In this document: one piece after another, positions 1 to 12,785 of the stretch
Layout of the letters: the number at the start of each line of letters is the position of its first letter
How positions within the stretch are numbered: the stretch's first letter is position 1
Assembly (NCBI RefSeq): GCF_047496725.1
Contig: NC_132982.1
Location: forward strand, 5,969,001-6,033,000
Length of the DNA: 64,000 bases
Source: Anoplolepis gracilipes
Lineage: Eukaryota > Arthropoda > Insecta > Hymenoptera > Formicidae
Direction: 5' to 3'
Notes under the pieces: model-generated
What the model was told of the DNA's origin: nothing
Database searches by the model: none
What the model saw: only the letters and a program-made list of their open reading frames with translations
Translations under genes and position numbers: made by a program

Positions 1-3000
1 AAGAGATAGTTTATACAAGAATAAAATCGAAACTCACGGCAATACATTGACTGAAGAACAAGAACTCGCTCTGGAAGTCCGCAAGCTATTTCCCACGCAT
101 TTCGAAAAAGACTTTCATGACATAGAGGACTCGCAATCTTCCCTTGAGCGGAATAACGCGTTGCCGACCAAATCGACAGAATCGACCTTTAGCGGTCTCA
201 TCACTAAGGACGACATTAAGGAGATTCAAGAAATTCATTCAGATATCGTTACGTCTTTCATCACGGCCAAATGGATATGCAACAGCTCCACATCGATGTG
301 CTCGACGGATCATATCGGACCTTTAATTGAGAGATATAATACTGTATACGGAATGCTCGACCATGTATTACCGAGTTTGAGTGAAGGACTCACGATTAAA
401 CTATATAACAGCTTAAATCTTCTAGTTACTTTAGGACTGCAAGCAAGTGAAGAGAAGAGCGCGGATCGAATTTTACACGAAAACACCGAAGTGCAAACAA
501 AAGCGCACGATTTCTATAAGGAATGTAACATCAAGGAAGCAAAGCAGTGTCTGCCGTTGTGCGGCAAGATTCTAAATCGCGTCAATCAACTGCTGGAAGA
601 GTGGCCAGAGCATCCCACTCTAAGATCGATACGATGTATAATAGAAAGAATCTATACATTCCCGATTACATCGCCTATTTCCAGATTCTTGACGGGGCTC
701 GACCTGCTGCTTGTCAAGATGAAACAATGGGAGGATAACGCGCACAAAGGCGTCAGTATGGGAGACCATATGTTTGCGTTGACGCAACAAATAATATCGT
801 GGAGAAAACTGGAGTTGTCTTGCTGGAAGGGTTGTCTCGATACGACGTATGAAGATCTCAGATCAAACACATCCAAATGGTGGTTCTTCCTATATGCATT
901 GATCGAGAGTTACATCAGAAGATCCGAGAGGAGTGATGTCGAGCATGTGAATGCAAACAACGACGAGTCTGTCACCAGGGAAAAATTGGTAGAATCATTG
1001 GAGCGTTTCATGAACGAATCATCTCTTGTCGAGTTTGAATCGCGATTGAATCTCCTTTTGACGTTCCATTGTCACGTGTATCACTTCGACGACAGCAACG
1101 TCAAAAATGAACTCTTGGCCGTATTATGGAACATATACAATTATTACAAGCAGTTCGTAGACGATGTAAATCGAAAAATCGTCGATTTGAAAGCGCCTAT
1201 CAAAAAGAAACTGGTGGATTATGTTAAAATTGCGCGATGGAACGATATCAATTATTATGCGGTGAAGGAAACAGTCGAGAAGACACATCGCACCCTGCAT
1301 AAATATGCGAAGGAATTTCAAAGTGTCTTAAAACAGAGTGTGTCTTCTTGTTTGATCGTCAAGTCAGGATCTTATAATACAGAGATCAAACAACAAGGCA
1401 TCTGGGATGTTCAAGAACATCACAAGCATATGACCGATTTTAAAGATTTTATCGTAGAGAAATCTCCGCAATCTATAGAGATAAAAACGCTGTTTACAAA
1501 CGGACTTATCACAAAAACAGATACGTTATTGACGACGGCTAAGGATTTATGTAAAAAGATAATCCTGACAAGTTCTTACCCGGATATACGATCAGAATTG
1601 GAGAATTTTGTTATCAATTTCATGGAGCAGAGCGCGTGTCTTCGGAACATGGACATCGACAGAAATTTGCCAAAGGACAAACAAAAGTCTCAGGCGAAGA
1701 GTATCTTGCAGCAGAAGAAAATGACGCTCGCCAATTACTTCAAGGCGTTAACTCAAATGGGTGTCTCCTATCGTATCGGTGCATTAACGTTGAAAAACAA
1801 CGCGGATAAAATAATAGATTATACAGTATCACCTTTGGATCTATCCACAATCGGTCAGTATTTTAAATTAAAAAAGATAGACGAGCACATGTTGACACAA
1901 TGGCAGGGCTGCGAAAAGTATTATTACAAGTCTCTCATCAGGTTAAATGCTCTCAACGCGATGCTCAGCACAAGCCAGACCGATCTGGGGTTGCAAAATA
2001 TGGAACGTTGTCGAGGATATTCCGCACATATGATGCTAATGGCTCACAAACAGAAAATGACGATAGCCGAGTCGTTTGATCGCTTTTTATCACTACGTAT
2101 ACAAATTTCAAATCTGTCGGAGATGCATAAACAGCATCTGAATATATCGAAGCAACGCGAGGGCCAGGATTGCGCAAAGAACTTGAAGGTATTACTGATA
2201 ACGTTGGAAGCTGGATTGGAGCAGCTGCTGCTGTTTCTGCAATGTTGCCCCGCGGAATCATCAGGGGATTCGAATAGAGCCATGCTCACATTAGACACGA
2301 ACGCACTTTCTATAATTGCCGTCTCTCGAACCGACGAAGTTTGGAGGAGCGCGAACACTCTGCTGGAGGACAGTTTAAAATCGATAAAAGCAACCGCGAA
2401 ACGTTTCCACGTCTTATTCATGCCGTTTGAAATATTATCAGTAGATGATTCCGAAGATTCCATTCATGCTTTATTCAGTTCGAAGCACTTTGAATTCTTG
2501 GAGCAATGCTACACGGTGATTGAAAATCTAAGAGAACGATTTAAAAAACTGAAACAATTGTTTGAGAGCTCGGACGTTGTGCATCCTATCTGGGAAAATA
2601 TAGCGTTCTTGGACACGAAGATGGAATGCTTCCTTCGTAACTATGATGAAAATTTAAGAAGATTCGTCGAAGACGAAGGAGAATTAGAAGAAAATAATAA
2701 TGCTGTCGAACAATACGAATTAGCCCTGGAACATTTAATAAACATGATATTACTTATCATACAAAAGAAATACAAGGATCGTATTAATTTGAACAATGAT
2801 GTGACACACGCAAGCGAGAAACCAAATGAGGAAAATAATGAAAATGATAAAGATGATGTAGAGGGGAAAATAGAAGAAAATGGATTAAACGAAAAACTTG
2901 TTAAATTCATTGAGCGGGATATAACCGAATTAAAATTATCCAAAGTATCCAATTCATTTTTCAATCTTCTACTGTCGATACGTGAATTCGAGCTACAATC

Positions 3001-6000
3001 AGCAAATTATTGTATCAGGTAAGAATTGTTTTGTTATTTAATATTTTAAAATTTTAATATTTTTATCATTTACTGTTTAATATTTTAATTTTAATAATTT
3101 AGTACAAATAATTTTAAAATGTAATGTTTCTCTCAGAAATCTCTTGTTGAAAAAAAATTATATTATTTCTGTATCTATAAATGATAAAAATATTGATAAC
3201 ATTTCATGAATATAAAATACAAATTTTATTAAGTGAATTGATATAAATACCAATTATTATTTCTTTCAGATTGCTCCTAAAATGTTTACCGCTACTGGAA
3301 CAATATCTGTTGTTTACCCAGTTTTATTTATATGAACAAGTGGCGTCGTTCCGCGTCACATGCAAAATGTTATATTTGCAATTAAATGTCTTTCTGGACT
3401 TGGCTGCAAATGGATTCTGCGTGCCGAAAGATTTAGATCTCGAGAAAGACGAAATAGATGAATCAGACGAGAAGACGGGAAAAGGCGGCATGGGTTTAGC
3501 CGATGGTGAAGGAATGAAAGACGTGTCCGATCAGATAGAATCCGAGGATCAGCTTGAAGATGCAAGACCCGCAGATCAAGAGCAAGACAAACAGAATGAT
3601 AAAAGTTGTAAGGAAGAGGAAAAGGGAATTGATATGTCTGAAGATTTCGACAGTAAGCCTCAGGATATAGAGAAGGACGACGACGATAAAGAGCAGAGTG
3701 ACGATGACGAACAAAATGATTTAGATAAGGAAATGGGAGAGACGGGAGAAGATGCTGAACAGCTTGATAAACAAATCTGGGGTGATGATAAAGAAGAATC
3801 TGAAGAGCAGTCAGGTGAGAACGAAAATGATGAAGAAGGTACGGGTGAACGAATCGGTGAAAAAGAAATGGGTGCAAAAAATGATGAAGACAAGAAAAAC
3901 CAACATAACGATAACGATACAAATCATGATGAAAGTCAAGAAGAGGAAAATAAAAAGGAAATAAATGAACTGAACGAGCCAGAAATAGATGAAGATCAAA
4001 TTAATCCTTATCACGGGAAATTTCAACCTCAACCCGAACCTGAACAATTCGATTTACCAGAAGATATAAATTTAGACGAGGACGATAAGGAAGATAATGG
4101 CGAAGGGGAGAATCCGTTCGACATCGATGAAATGAAGGATTCTAAGCCGCCAGAAAAAATGGATGTGGAACTTGAAAAAGAAACTGAGGAAAATAAAGAA
4201 AACAATCCTGAGGAGGAGGAGTCTAGCGAAGATGAAGACAAGAACTGCGAAAGTACGGACTCGGACGGACAAAAAACACAGGAAGAGCTCGAAACTAATC
4301 AGGAAACTAAAGAGAATGCGGAAACCGAAAACAAAGATGAGGAACAAAATCAGACTGAAGAAGCAGAAGAGGAAAAGCTACAGGAGACGGCAGCGCCAAG
4401 TGCAGATGATGCGAGCAAGCAAATGGATGCTGCGCAACAAGTTGAAGAAACGACGGAAGGTTCGCGGGATACGGTAGCACAACAATCGAATCAAGCCAAA
4501 GATCAGCAGGAGACGTCAGCAGAAAATACTCAAGAGAATAGTAACGATACCGGCACCGGTCAATCAGAATCGATGCAAGAAGAAAGCGGGCATTCAGGAT
4601 CCTCCAAGCAGGAAACTCTTCCAGCTTCGCAGAGAAACAACATGACAAATTCAATCGAGAAGAGAAAGAACCTTGGTAAGAGTAACGAAGATCACAGTTT
4701 ACTGGACAAATTCGAGCCAGCGTTGAAAAAGTTGAAAACCGTCTACACGACGCAGGACGAAATATCGAAGGAAGAGAAAGAGGATGATTCGGGTAACGCT
4801 GAAGGAGACAAGGCCGAGATGGTCAAACACGTAAAGGATTCCGAGAAATTCGACGATTACACGCTGGACGCCGCGACAGAGGATCAAGTGAGACAACAAG
4901 CTTCTAATACAGATAAAGAAAAAGAGAATCAGGAAGAGAAAAAGGACGACGACATGGATGTAGAGATGCATGATGATGAGGAAAATAACATGGCAGATAA
5001 TGAAATAAAAGAGCAGAGACCAGAAAAGATTTCTGAGACTTCAAGCGAAAAACGTAAGAAGGATTCCGATGGTAAAAGAAACAACATTGAAAACAATCAG
5101 GAGACGGTCGAATTAGAAGGGGAAACAGTGGAGACTATGAGGGTACAGAGAGGAAATGAGACTACATTTCATACAATGGAATGGAATATAGAAGAGCACG
5201 ACGACTCTAATTATACGGAAAGAAAACGAGTCGAAATAGAAAAAATGTTAGCCGAATGGACACAGATACCATCTACGGAGGAAGCTGCAGCCGCGTGGAA
5301 TTGTTTGTGTTCGGTCACGGATGCAGCTGCTCGGGATTTGTCGGAAAAATTGAGACTAGTTTTAGAACCTACGCAGGCGTCGAGATTGAGGGGCGATTAT
5401 AAAACAGGCAAGCGCATCAATATGCGAAAAATTATTCCGTACATAGCCAGTCAATTTCGCAAGGATAAAATCTGGCTCAGGCGCACAAAGCCCTTTAAAC
5501 GTGACTATCAGATTGTTCTCGCATTGGACGATTCCAGCAGCATGGCGAATAATCATTCCAAAGAATTGGCCTTTGAATCTCTATCGTTAATTAGCAAGGC
5601 TATGACGTATCTGGAAGTAGGACAACTTAGTGTTGTAAGCTTCGGAGAACAGGTGAAGATATTGCATCCTTTGGGAGAAACTTTCACAGAACAAAGTGGA
5701 TCTAGGTATTTATTATTTTTTTATTTAATACAAATATTTAGTTCAATTATCAAACTATAAGCTTAATATATTTATCTTTCAATAATAATCATTTTATATT
5801 TTCAGTTGTGCTTCGATTTATTTAATTCTATTTTTGTTTTATTCTGTGTAAAAATTTGAATATTTAATGTTTTATTCTTATTTTTTTTTTAGACTAATAC
5901 AAGAAGTGAGATTTGATCAAAGAAAAACGGAAATAGGTCAACTGGTTAACTCTACAGTAGAGATATTTGAAAATCAGTGTACCTCATCCGACAGTGCTAA

Positions 6001-6441
6001 GCTGCTGGTAGTATTGTCGGATGGTAGAGGAATATATTCAGAAGGAGTAAAAACCGTGACTGATGCCATAAGGAGAGCTAAATTGGCAGACATCTTTCTA
6101 GTCTTTATAGTAGTTGACAATCCGATTAATAAGGTAATTTTTAATCGTATTTCAAAATGTCATTTTATTAATAATCACACATCGCAATATATTAATTCAA
6201 ATTAATTATTGATGGATTAAAAAAAAAGTAGTTATTATAAAACTTTTATCTTTTTTCACAGGACTCTATATTGGATATTCGTATACCTATATTTGAAGGT
6301 AAAAAAGTAACATTTCGATCATACATGGATAACTTCCCGTTCCCATTCTACATAATACTTAGAGACATAAACACATTACCAGGCGTTCTAAGCGATGCTT
6401 TACGCCAATGGTTTGAAGTAGTTGGAAAAGTAGACACTTAA
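1..6441 (+). CDS. mdn1: Midasin (AAA+ ribosome-maturation ATPase), C-terminal part
   Basis: Midasin is the giant dynein-like AAA+ ATPase that strips assembly factors (Rsa4/NLE1, Ytm1/WDR12) from pre-60S ribosomes in nucleolus and nucleoplasm. The frame is open from base 2, so the N-terminal ring lies upstream of the window. Exons: 2-3018, 3270-5705, 5893-6133 and 6262-6441, all with GT..AG introns and matching phases, giving 1,957 residues of the C-terminal part. Exon 1 is the helical linker. Exon 2 opens with the conserved LLPLLEQYLL-like segment, runs through about 500 residues of Asp/Glu/Lys/Gln-rich low-complexity tail (about 3.43-5.2 kb), then enters the VWA/MIDAS domain with DDSSS (DxSxS metal site) near 5,530. 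Exons 3 and 4 finish it, with LSDGRG, DNPINKDSILD and a conserved SDALRQWFE end. The VWA domain binds the UBL domains of its substrates. The TTG at 47 is internal, not a start. Identification is very secure. Confidence 0.96.
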
Positions 6442-6872
6442 AATAATCGTAGACATTAGAAAATTAGTTTAGAAATTTTTTTTTATATTCACATATAATT
6501 CTCAATTACTAAGAGTGTACAGAAATTGTGATAAGAAACAAAGTTTTAGTGATTTTAAATGATAAAAATTTATCATATTTGCAAATTTCTTACCTACACT
6601 ACACATTAAATTGAATTAAATAGTAAATAATTAAAGCGAATAATCAGACTGCATTTAAGTTTTAAGTTGTTGCCATTCTTTACCATTTTATATTTTTTTT
6701 TAAATATCAGTTATTTTGTTAGTTTTTAATCTTGTTACATTCTATATATATTTTTTCAAAAATGTGATAAAAAAAATGCTAGTTTTTAAAATTTTTATAT
6801 ATGGATTTGTCATCTAAAGATATTATGATAAAGAGTAATTAAGACCTAGCAATTAAGATAATTCTTGAATGT

Positions 6873-6878
6873 AATAAA
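6873..6878 (+). terminator. Candidate poly(A) signal, midasin
   Basis: AATAAA lies 432 bp after the midasin stop codon. It is the first canonical hexamer I see on this strand after the gene. Confidence 0.5.
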
Positions 6879-6881
6879 TAA

Positions 6882-6887
6882 TTTATT
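6882..6887 (-). terminator. Candidate poly(A) signal, ZAD zinc-finger gene
   Basis: AATAAA on the minus strand lies about 130 bp after the zinc-finger stop codon, with a second overlapping copy at 6886-6891. It faces the midasin signal only 4 bp away, so cleavage of each mRNA would fall past the other's signal. Confidence 0.5.
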
Positions 6888-7015
6888 TATTCGGCAATTC
6901 TAATGTCATATTAAAATTTAGAAACAATATACCGTTTTTCTCATCATATTTTTATCTAAATATTTAGATTTTTACTGCACTAATTATGCAAGGTATATTG
7001 ATAGTGTTGAAAAAT

Positions 7016-10000
7016 TCAAGTATTTTGTACTAAACTTAACCAACTTCTACCCTCTCCATCTACAGATGAAGGAAATCTGATCTGTACTAGTCGCACGTTT
7101 TTGTCGTCTGTTGTAGCTGGCACAACTATCGTCTCACCTTCATCATTCTCATTATAAGCGTACACCGTTTCCACTTGTTCCACAGCTTCAGTTTTGCAAT
7201 CCATGTCATCGTTTTCCTCAAAATTGATCTATTAGATAAAACACAGCATTTAATGCGACAAATAAATATTGCTGCAAGCTTTCATGAAATATTAGTTTAC
7301 CTGATCCTCAACAACGAGATCCACTTCCCCGCTTACGGTTTCTTCCGCGGGTATATTCAATACAACATCCTCTTCATTATAAATTTGATCCTCTCCCTCT
7401 TGCTGTATAATTACGTGATCTTTCAATTCAGTCACGTACAATCCAGTTTCATTTAGCTAAACAAGCAAATATAGTATCTCATATAAAATTTTATATGTTC
7501 ATTAAAATGTACATATTTCAAAATAGCCACTTGAATTATTATTAAGAATAAATATATAAATTATATAAATAGAATAATATAAAGTATATAAATTAATTTC
7601 TTTTACATTTTCTATTTGCGAATACGTAATATTGTGCACGTGCACAGTTGACACAGCTTGCATGGCATATTATGTCATGTATGAAAAAGAAATTTACCTG
7701 TTCGGTTTCAGTTTCTTCCATCAACAGTTCGCCATTATTAGGAATCGTTATTACTTGATCATCTTCTGTTGTCAGTCGTGGCTGATTCACTACTATGGTA
7801 TCATTTAAATGACCCTAGATAAAATTCATATTAATATTCAAATAATATTCAAATGCATCAAATAATGTTACTGATAATATACAGTCGGATCTCTTATCTT
7901 ACGACATTTTCGGTCCGGAATCTTCGCCTTAAACCTCTGATCCTATGACAAAAATTTGAGAGTGGGGGTATAATTCCCCTTTCGCGGTCGTAGCATGAAA
8001 GAATTTTTTGTCGTAGGATAAGAGTTTTCGTAGCATAAGAAGGTCGCAGGATAAGAGGTCCGACTATATTATATATTGCAATATGTAGTAATAATGTAGA
8101 TAAGAATACAAATTATATATAATTTTTATTCTTATCTACATTATTATATATATCTTATTTATATTATTACGAAAATAATATATTAGAAAAATAACTTTTT
8201 TTCATACATTACCTGAGTTTGCATATGGGCATAAAGCAATGGTTTCCTCATAAATCCCATTCCACACACCAAACATTCATATGGTTTTTTATCGCTATGA
8301 ATAAATCTATGCGCATTTCTGTTATCCCTACTGTTAAAAGCTTTACCACAGACCTGAAGATACATTTACATTGAACATGCAGAATGCAAGAATGACAGTA
8401 GTCGAATAAAATGCGAAAAAAATATCATAGTAACAATAATAATATTAAAGGACGTACCTCGCAAAGATACGGTTTCTCGCCCGTATGTATGCGTCCGTGT
8501 TTCTTAAAATGCTCAGGATAGACAAACGTAGCTGTACATACGTCACATTTGTACGGTCTTTCGCCAGTGTGGGCTGCTTTTATATGGTAATCTAACAATC
8601 TTCTTCTTTTAAAACCTTTTTGACATTTGTCGCATTTGTAACGTTTATCGTTATAATGGGTTGCTCGCTTGTGAGATTGCAGATTCGATCTCTGACTGAA
8701 TACAAGAATAATAATCTTAACTATTTAAGTTTGTGAATAATTAATTAATTAATTAATCAATGTAACTATAGAGAACTGTACTGTTATAAATCCCATTTTG
8801 TGAGTACTCACCTAAATGTTGCTCCACAGAACTCACACTGGTATGGTTTCTCACCCGTATGGGTTCGTTCATGATCACGTATTTCTGCTTTACGTGCAAA
8901 CGCTTTGCCACATATTCTACATATATAGGGTTTATATCCGGTATGTACAATGTTATGTACTTCCAAATTGTGAGGTGAGCCAAAAGCCTTGCCTTTAATT
9001 TTAAAAAAGACAGACGTTAATGTATGAATAAGAAAATGTTAAAATAAAAAATAACTCTTAAATGTTGATATATATAAAAGATTTATTAATTCATTGAAAA
9101 TATGAAAGATGTAAACTCATATGAAATGTATCAATCTTACCGCATTGGTGACATACATGTTCCTTTACGCCATTATGCGTTCGTTCATGTTGATTCAAAT
9201 TTTGTTGGTTCAAAAATGTTTTATTACATTGAGTGCATTCGAATGGACGAGGTCGTACTTCGTGCGTTTTTACATGTGCTTTATATGTGTACTTGGATGC
9301 AAAATCTTTATTACATGTTCCACATACATATGGGCGTACACCTATGTGTGTATTCATGTGTTCTTCCAGTAGATTTTTAGAACTGAAACAGAGATAATAA
9401 TCTTACACATTTCACATTTATATCCTATGATTTTTTCGTTTTATATTGGTTATATAGTCTACACTATACCTGTATCTCTTTCCACATGTATCACAGGGCC
9501 ATGATTTCACTTGTGGATAATGTATCCTTTTATGAATTCGGAATAATCGTAAATTGCTAAATATTCTATTACATATCTCGCACTGAAAGTCCCCTTCCTC
9601 CTTTGCAACGTGATCATCAAGATGCAAGGAAAGTTCATTTCTTTTCCTGAAATCCTGCCCGCACACGTCACAAATATACAAACGAGCATCATGCACATCT
9701 TTCATATGCGCTATGATAGTTTTAGCATCTGCTGTAACTCTTTCCTTTTCATCTGTACATAACAAGCAACTGTATGAAGATTCATCTCTTAGCACAATCT
9801 GAAAAAGATATGTACATAAATAGTATAAATTGTATAATTTTATGATATGCTGTAAGAAAATAAATTGTTTTGTATATACCTGTTCCTGAATGTTTTCTAC
9901 TTTTGTATTAATTTTGTTCTTTTTCAATTTCTTTTTATAATTTTGTATCGTGCTTGGTTCACTTGAATTATCATTTAGCTCTTCCAATATAACTTCTTCT

Positions 10001-10644
10001 GAATTTACAAGTAATTCTTCTTCTTCTAGTGTATCATCTAGTGTATAGTCCTTATCAGTTTGCATATCCTATCATTAGTACAATTATAAAATATCATTAG
10101 TACAATTATAAAATATATTATATACCATATATATAGTAATTGAGTTTTAGCAAACTTTAAATAACATTTTTCACCTCTGTTTCATCAATGTTTTGACTAT
10201 CTGTATTGTCGATGTAATCATGGTCATTATATTCTTCTTCGTTATGAAATATGTTAGACAATTTCTTTACTGTCCTTTTGTAACTATTAAATAATTCAAG
10301 TTTGATTTCTGTTAATCTAGTTTCAAGTTCATCTACCTATATAAATCATAAAAAAATTGCAATAAGATTTTTCAACAAATTAATATAACAAATTAACAAA
10401 ACTATGAATGCAAATGCTTTACCTCGTTGAATAATTTACAACATTTTTTACAAATGACAAGAGAATGAACAGACTCTTCATTAATATCTGTTTCTAAAAC
10501 AGTTGCTATAATGTCTGCAAGTGGCTTCTCCGATGTAGTAATAGTAGAATCATTGAAGATACGAACGCTATTCCTAGTGGATACTCCAACTTTACTATTG
10601 CACACTAAGCAGTGTGTACAATCCTTATCAGAATCTGCTGTCAT
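7016..10644 (-). CDS. ZAD-domain C2H2 zinc-finger protein, 13 fingers
   Basis: This is a predicted nuclear DNA-binding regulator of 729 residues. Eleven exons read on the minus strand: 10644-10423, 10336-10175, 10068-9880, 9798-9470, 9382-9141, 8992-8812, 8695-8458, 8353-8213, 7814-7698, 7456-7301 and 7228-7016. All have GT..AG ends and closing phases. Residues 1 to about 80 carry the CxxC...CxxC pattern of a ZAD (zinc-finger-associated dimerisation domain: CLVC and CKKC). An acidic linker follows, then 13 C2H2 fingers from about residue 199 to 568. Most linkers are TGEKPY-like, several exons split a finger, and the first finger is irregular. The last finger ends H-x5-H across an exon junction. 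The C-terminal 160 residues are acidic and finger-free, possibly an effector region. ZAD-ZNF genes expand strongly by lineage in insects, so no ortholog name is offered. The family call is secure; the target is unknown. Confidence 0.92.
7882..8066. mobile_element. Short pogo/Tc1-like MITE inside a zinc-finger intron
   Basis: The left end reads CAGTCGGATCTCTTATC and the right end is its near-perfect inverse (GATAAGAGGTCCGACTA). Each end is flanked by TA, the target duplication of Tc1/mariner/pogo elements. The 185-bp element has no coding capacity. Its right half holds four head-to-tail copies of a 13-14-bp motif (consensus GTCGTAGGATAAG) at 7987, 8010, 8027 and 8043. Inverted copies occur in the left half near 7892 and 7937. 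It lies in the intron between the exons ending at 8213 and starting at 7814. A non-autonomous DNA transposon is the best reading. Confidence 0.7.
8089..8146. repeat. 19-bp-arm inverted repeat next to the MITE
   Basis: The arms 8089-8107 and 8128-8146 are perfect inverses (TAATAATGTAGATAAGAAT), separated by a 20-bp AT loop. The repeat begins 23 bp beyond the MITE end in the same intron and would form a strong hairpin in the pre-mRNA. Confidence 0.75.
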
Positions 10645-11065
10645 TTTTTCTGTAATTTAAAATTTACCTCTTGTTGGTGATATTAGGCTTAATTATATAA
10701 TATAATATAGCAACAATGTTATTTCAAGTCTTACTTATGAAATTTTTAACATGAAGAAATAACATTTCACACGATATTGAATAAATTATTTGAAAGTTTG
10801 ATAATCTAATTATTTAATAATTTTATGTTATTTAATTTATTTTATCTATTTGTGGCGACTATATTTTTTTAAGCGTATATTTTTACATAAGATGTGGGAA
10901 TTCTATTATAGATTCAACATGCATAAACGAGTTTTTAAAATTGTAATTCATCTCAGTACTCATAATTGCAAATCGTTAATTGTTGTGTTAAATAACGGTC
11001 ATAAATATTTATAATTATCAGTTAATTATGTTCGAGTATCAGGCGAGTAATTACACTCGTCCTTG

Positions 11066-11105
11066 GCGTGTGCGTGTGCGTGTGCGTGTGCGTGTGCGTG
11101 TGCGA
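11066..11105. repeat. GTGTGC hexamer tandem repeat
   Basis: About six head-to-tail copies of GTGTGC mark the start of the CpG-rich block between the zinc-finger gene and glycerol kinase. Confidence 0.85.
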
Positions 11106-11129
11106 GGCGTCGACGTGTACGTTCGCGAC

Positions 11130-11244
11130 TCTAGCGCTATATGGCTGTCCGATTTCCTTAAACTTTCTATGGCGTATTTACCCTTGGCGTGTCGAACAAT
11201 AAATAAATCCCAGAATTTCGAATAATTTCATTTATAGCGCTAGA
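11130..11244. promoter_or_regulatory. Inverted pair of 12-bp TAGCGCTA sites
   Basis: TCTAGCGCTATA at 11130-11141 is the exact reverse complement of TATAGCGCTAGA at 11233-11244, 91 bp apart, in a CpG-rich candidate promoter. Each half contains the palindrome TAGCGCTA. Binding factor unknown. Confidence 0.4.
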
Positions 11245-11872
11245 CGAGATGCTACAAGACGCTTTAAAGTTTGTTGACATGCTTGAATAATCACGAAAAT
11301 TCCCGTGATCGGCAGCGTCGTTTGATTCAGCGCTAAACTAAACCTGGCTGTTTCATCTGCCATTTATGTCGAATGTAATTTTCACAGAGGATATTCAGAA
11401 CAAGGAAGAAGAAGAGAGTTGGATATATTCGACAGCCACGTTATGTTTAATCGCATCATGCGTTCACACGTAAACACGCGTCTCGCGTCGTGTCCGGCCG
11501 TCCGGCGTCCGGCCTCCGGCCTCCGGTCTTCGGCCGCGAAACGCACGGGCAGACAGGCGAGACGTACGCAGAGAGCGAGAGGCAGATATATAACGATAAC
11601 AAGACGCAAAAAGTTGCCAGCACTGACTTGAAATTTTCGTTCCACGGATGCGGACGATTGGCAGCGAGTGAGAAACGCTCCTGGCGACGACGTTCACGCC
11701 TGTACGACACGAGGAGCTGTCCCGCTCCGAAAATGGCGACGCACAGTGGGATCCGCAGCGGCGTTATTATTCGGCACCCGTACGATTTTACTTCCCGGCA
11801 GCTGCCGCTGCAGAAAGGATCTGGAATATGGAATATTACATATGTCGCGTCAAAGGTTGCAGCGCGCACAGC

Positions 11873-11886
11873 GCGCCCTCTGGCGG
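11873..11886. promoter_or_regulatory. CTCF-like motif
   Basis: GCGCCCTCTGGCGG matches the CTCF core written in reverse (GCGCCCCCTGGTGG) at 12 of 14 positions. It lies in a spacer between divergent genes, where insect insulator proteins often bind. This is motif resemblance only. Confidence 0.35.
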
Positions 11887-12753
11887 GAACGCGTCGCTAA
11901 AAGAACGCCACGTTCCCGCTTGACACTTGACTTGACGTATATACGCGATACAAAGCGGCGACCCATTCAATAGACTTGGCTTGAAGAGATCGAAAAATAT
12001 GCTAGTATTTCAGCACAGCGAGGTGGACATTTTATTTATTAAAATACAGGGAAGATAGAAATGTAACAAGGTGATTCATTCTTTTTACGTGTACGAAACG
12101 TCTTTTACATATATATTTTTGCTTACATTTTTGATAGAGAAGAATAAAAGCGTCTTACACATATCTATTTATATTTTTTTACAAATTGCTCTGATGGTAA
12201 TGCTATGTGATATGTGCCTGCATAATTTTAGATCCGTTCTTTATACTCTTGCATTTTCTATAATCAAAATGTATATAATTTAAAAAAATCATGTATAATT
12301 AAAGGAAAGATAGAATAGATTTCATTTTATTCAAACATTTACTTTTTATGAAAATAAATCAGATTTCTGATATGTTTTTGAACGAAATTTATAATTACAC
12401 TTATTGTATTAAATAGTATATATTAAAAGTCAACATTTGATGAATGAATTGTTTACAATTTCTGAGATTATTAAGCTCTTAAAATATATAGGTTATTCTA
12501 GATATATGTTTGATAAAAATATATTAATATAAAAACGATATTTTTATAACATTTTATTAATCTTGTATTTATAATCGACACATATATTATAACCTTCAAT
12601 ATATATGTCATTTTATTCTACGCGAATCGTTCATAGAGTCATTTTGGTTAATTCACATCATTTGAATTCAATTAAATTGTTCACAATTGCACATTGATTA
12701 AAATTTTATTTTATATTATATTTTAGAAAACAATAAAACAAACTATTAATAAA

Positions 12754-12785
12754 GTCAATAATCTAAGTTAATCTAGATTATTGAC
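12754..12785. promoter_or_regulatory. Perfect 12-bp-arm palindrome upstream of glycerol kinase
   Basis: The arms GTCAATAATCTA (12754-12765) and TAGATTATTGAC (12774-12785) are exact inverses around an 8-bp spacer, ending 110 bp before the ATG. It could be a dimer-binding operator-like site or a 5'-leader hairpin if transcription starts upstream. The two are not distinguishable here. Confidence 0.4.

Larger units (their letters stand above)
6442..7015. other. Convergent 3'-UTR spacer, midasin and ZAD zinc-finger gene
   Basis: This is AT-rich sequence between two facing stop codons, with no coding signal. It holds poly(A) signals for both strands within 20 bp of each other, so both 3' UTRs probably lie here. 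Confidence 0.7.

Noticed and set aside
11456..11973. Overlapping 100-137-codon frames between the zinc-finger gene and glycerol kinase
   Set aside because: Frames open on both strands at once, Arg/Ala/Pro-rich, no recognisable family, and explained by CpG-rich composition.
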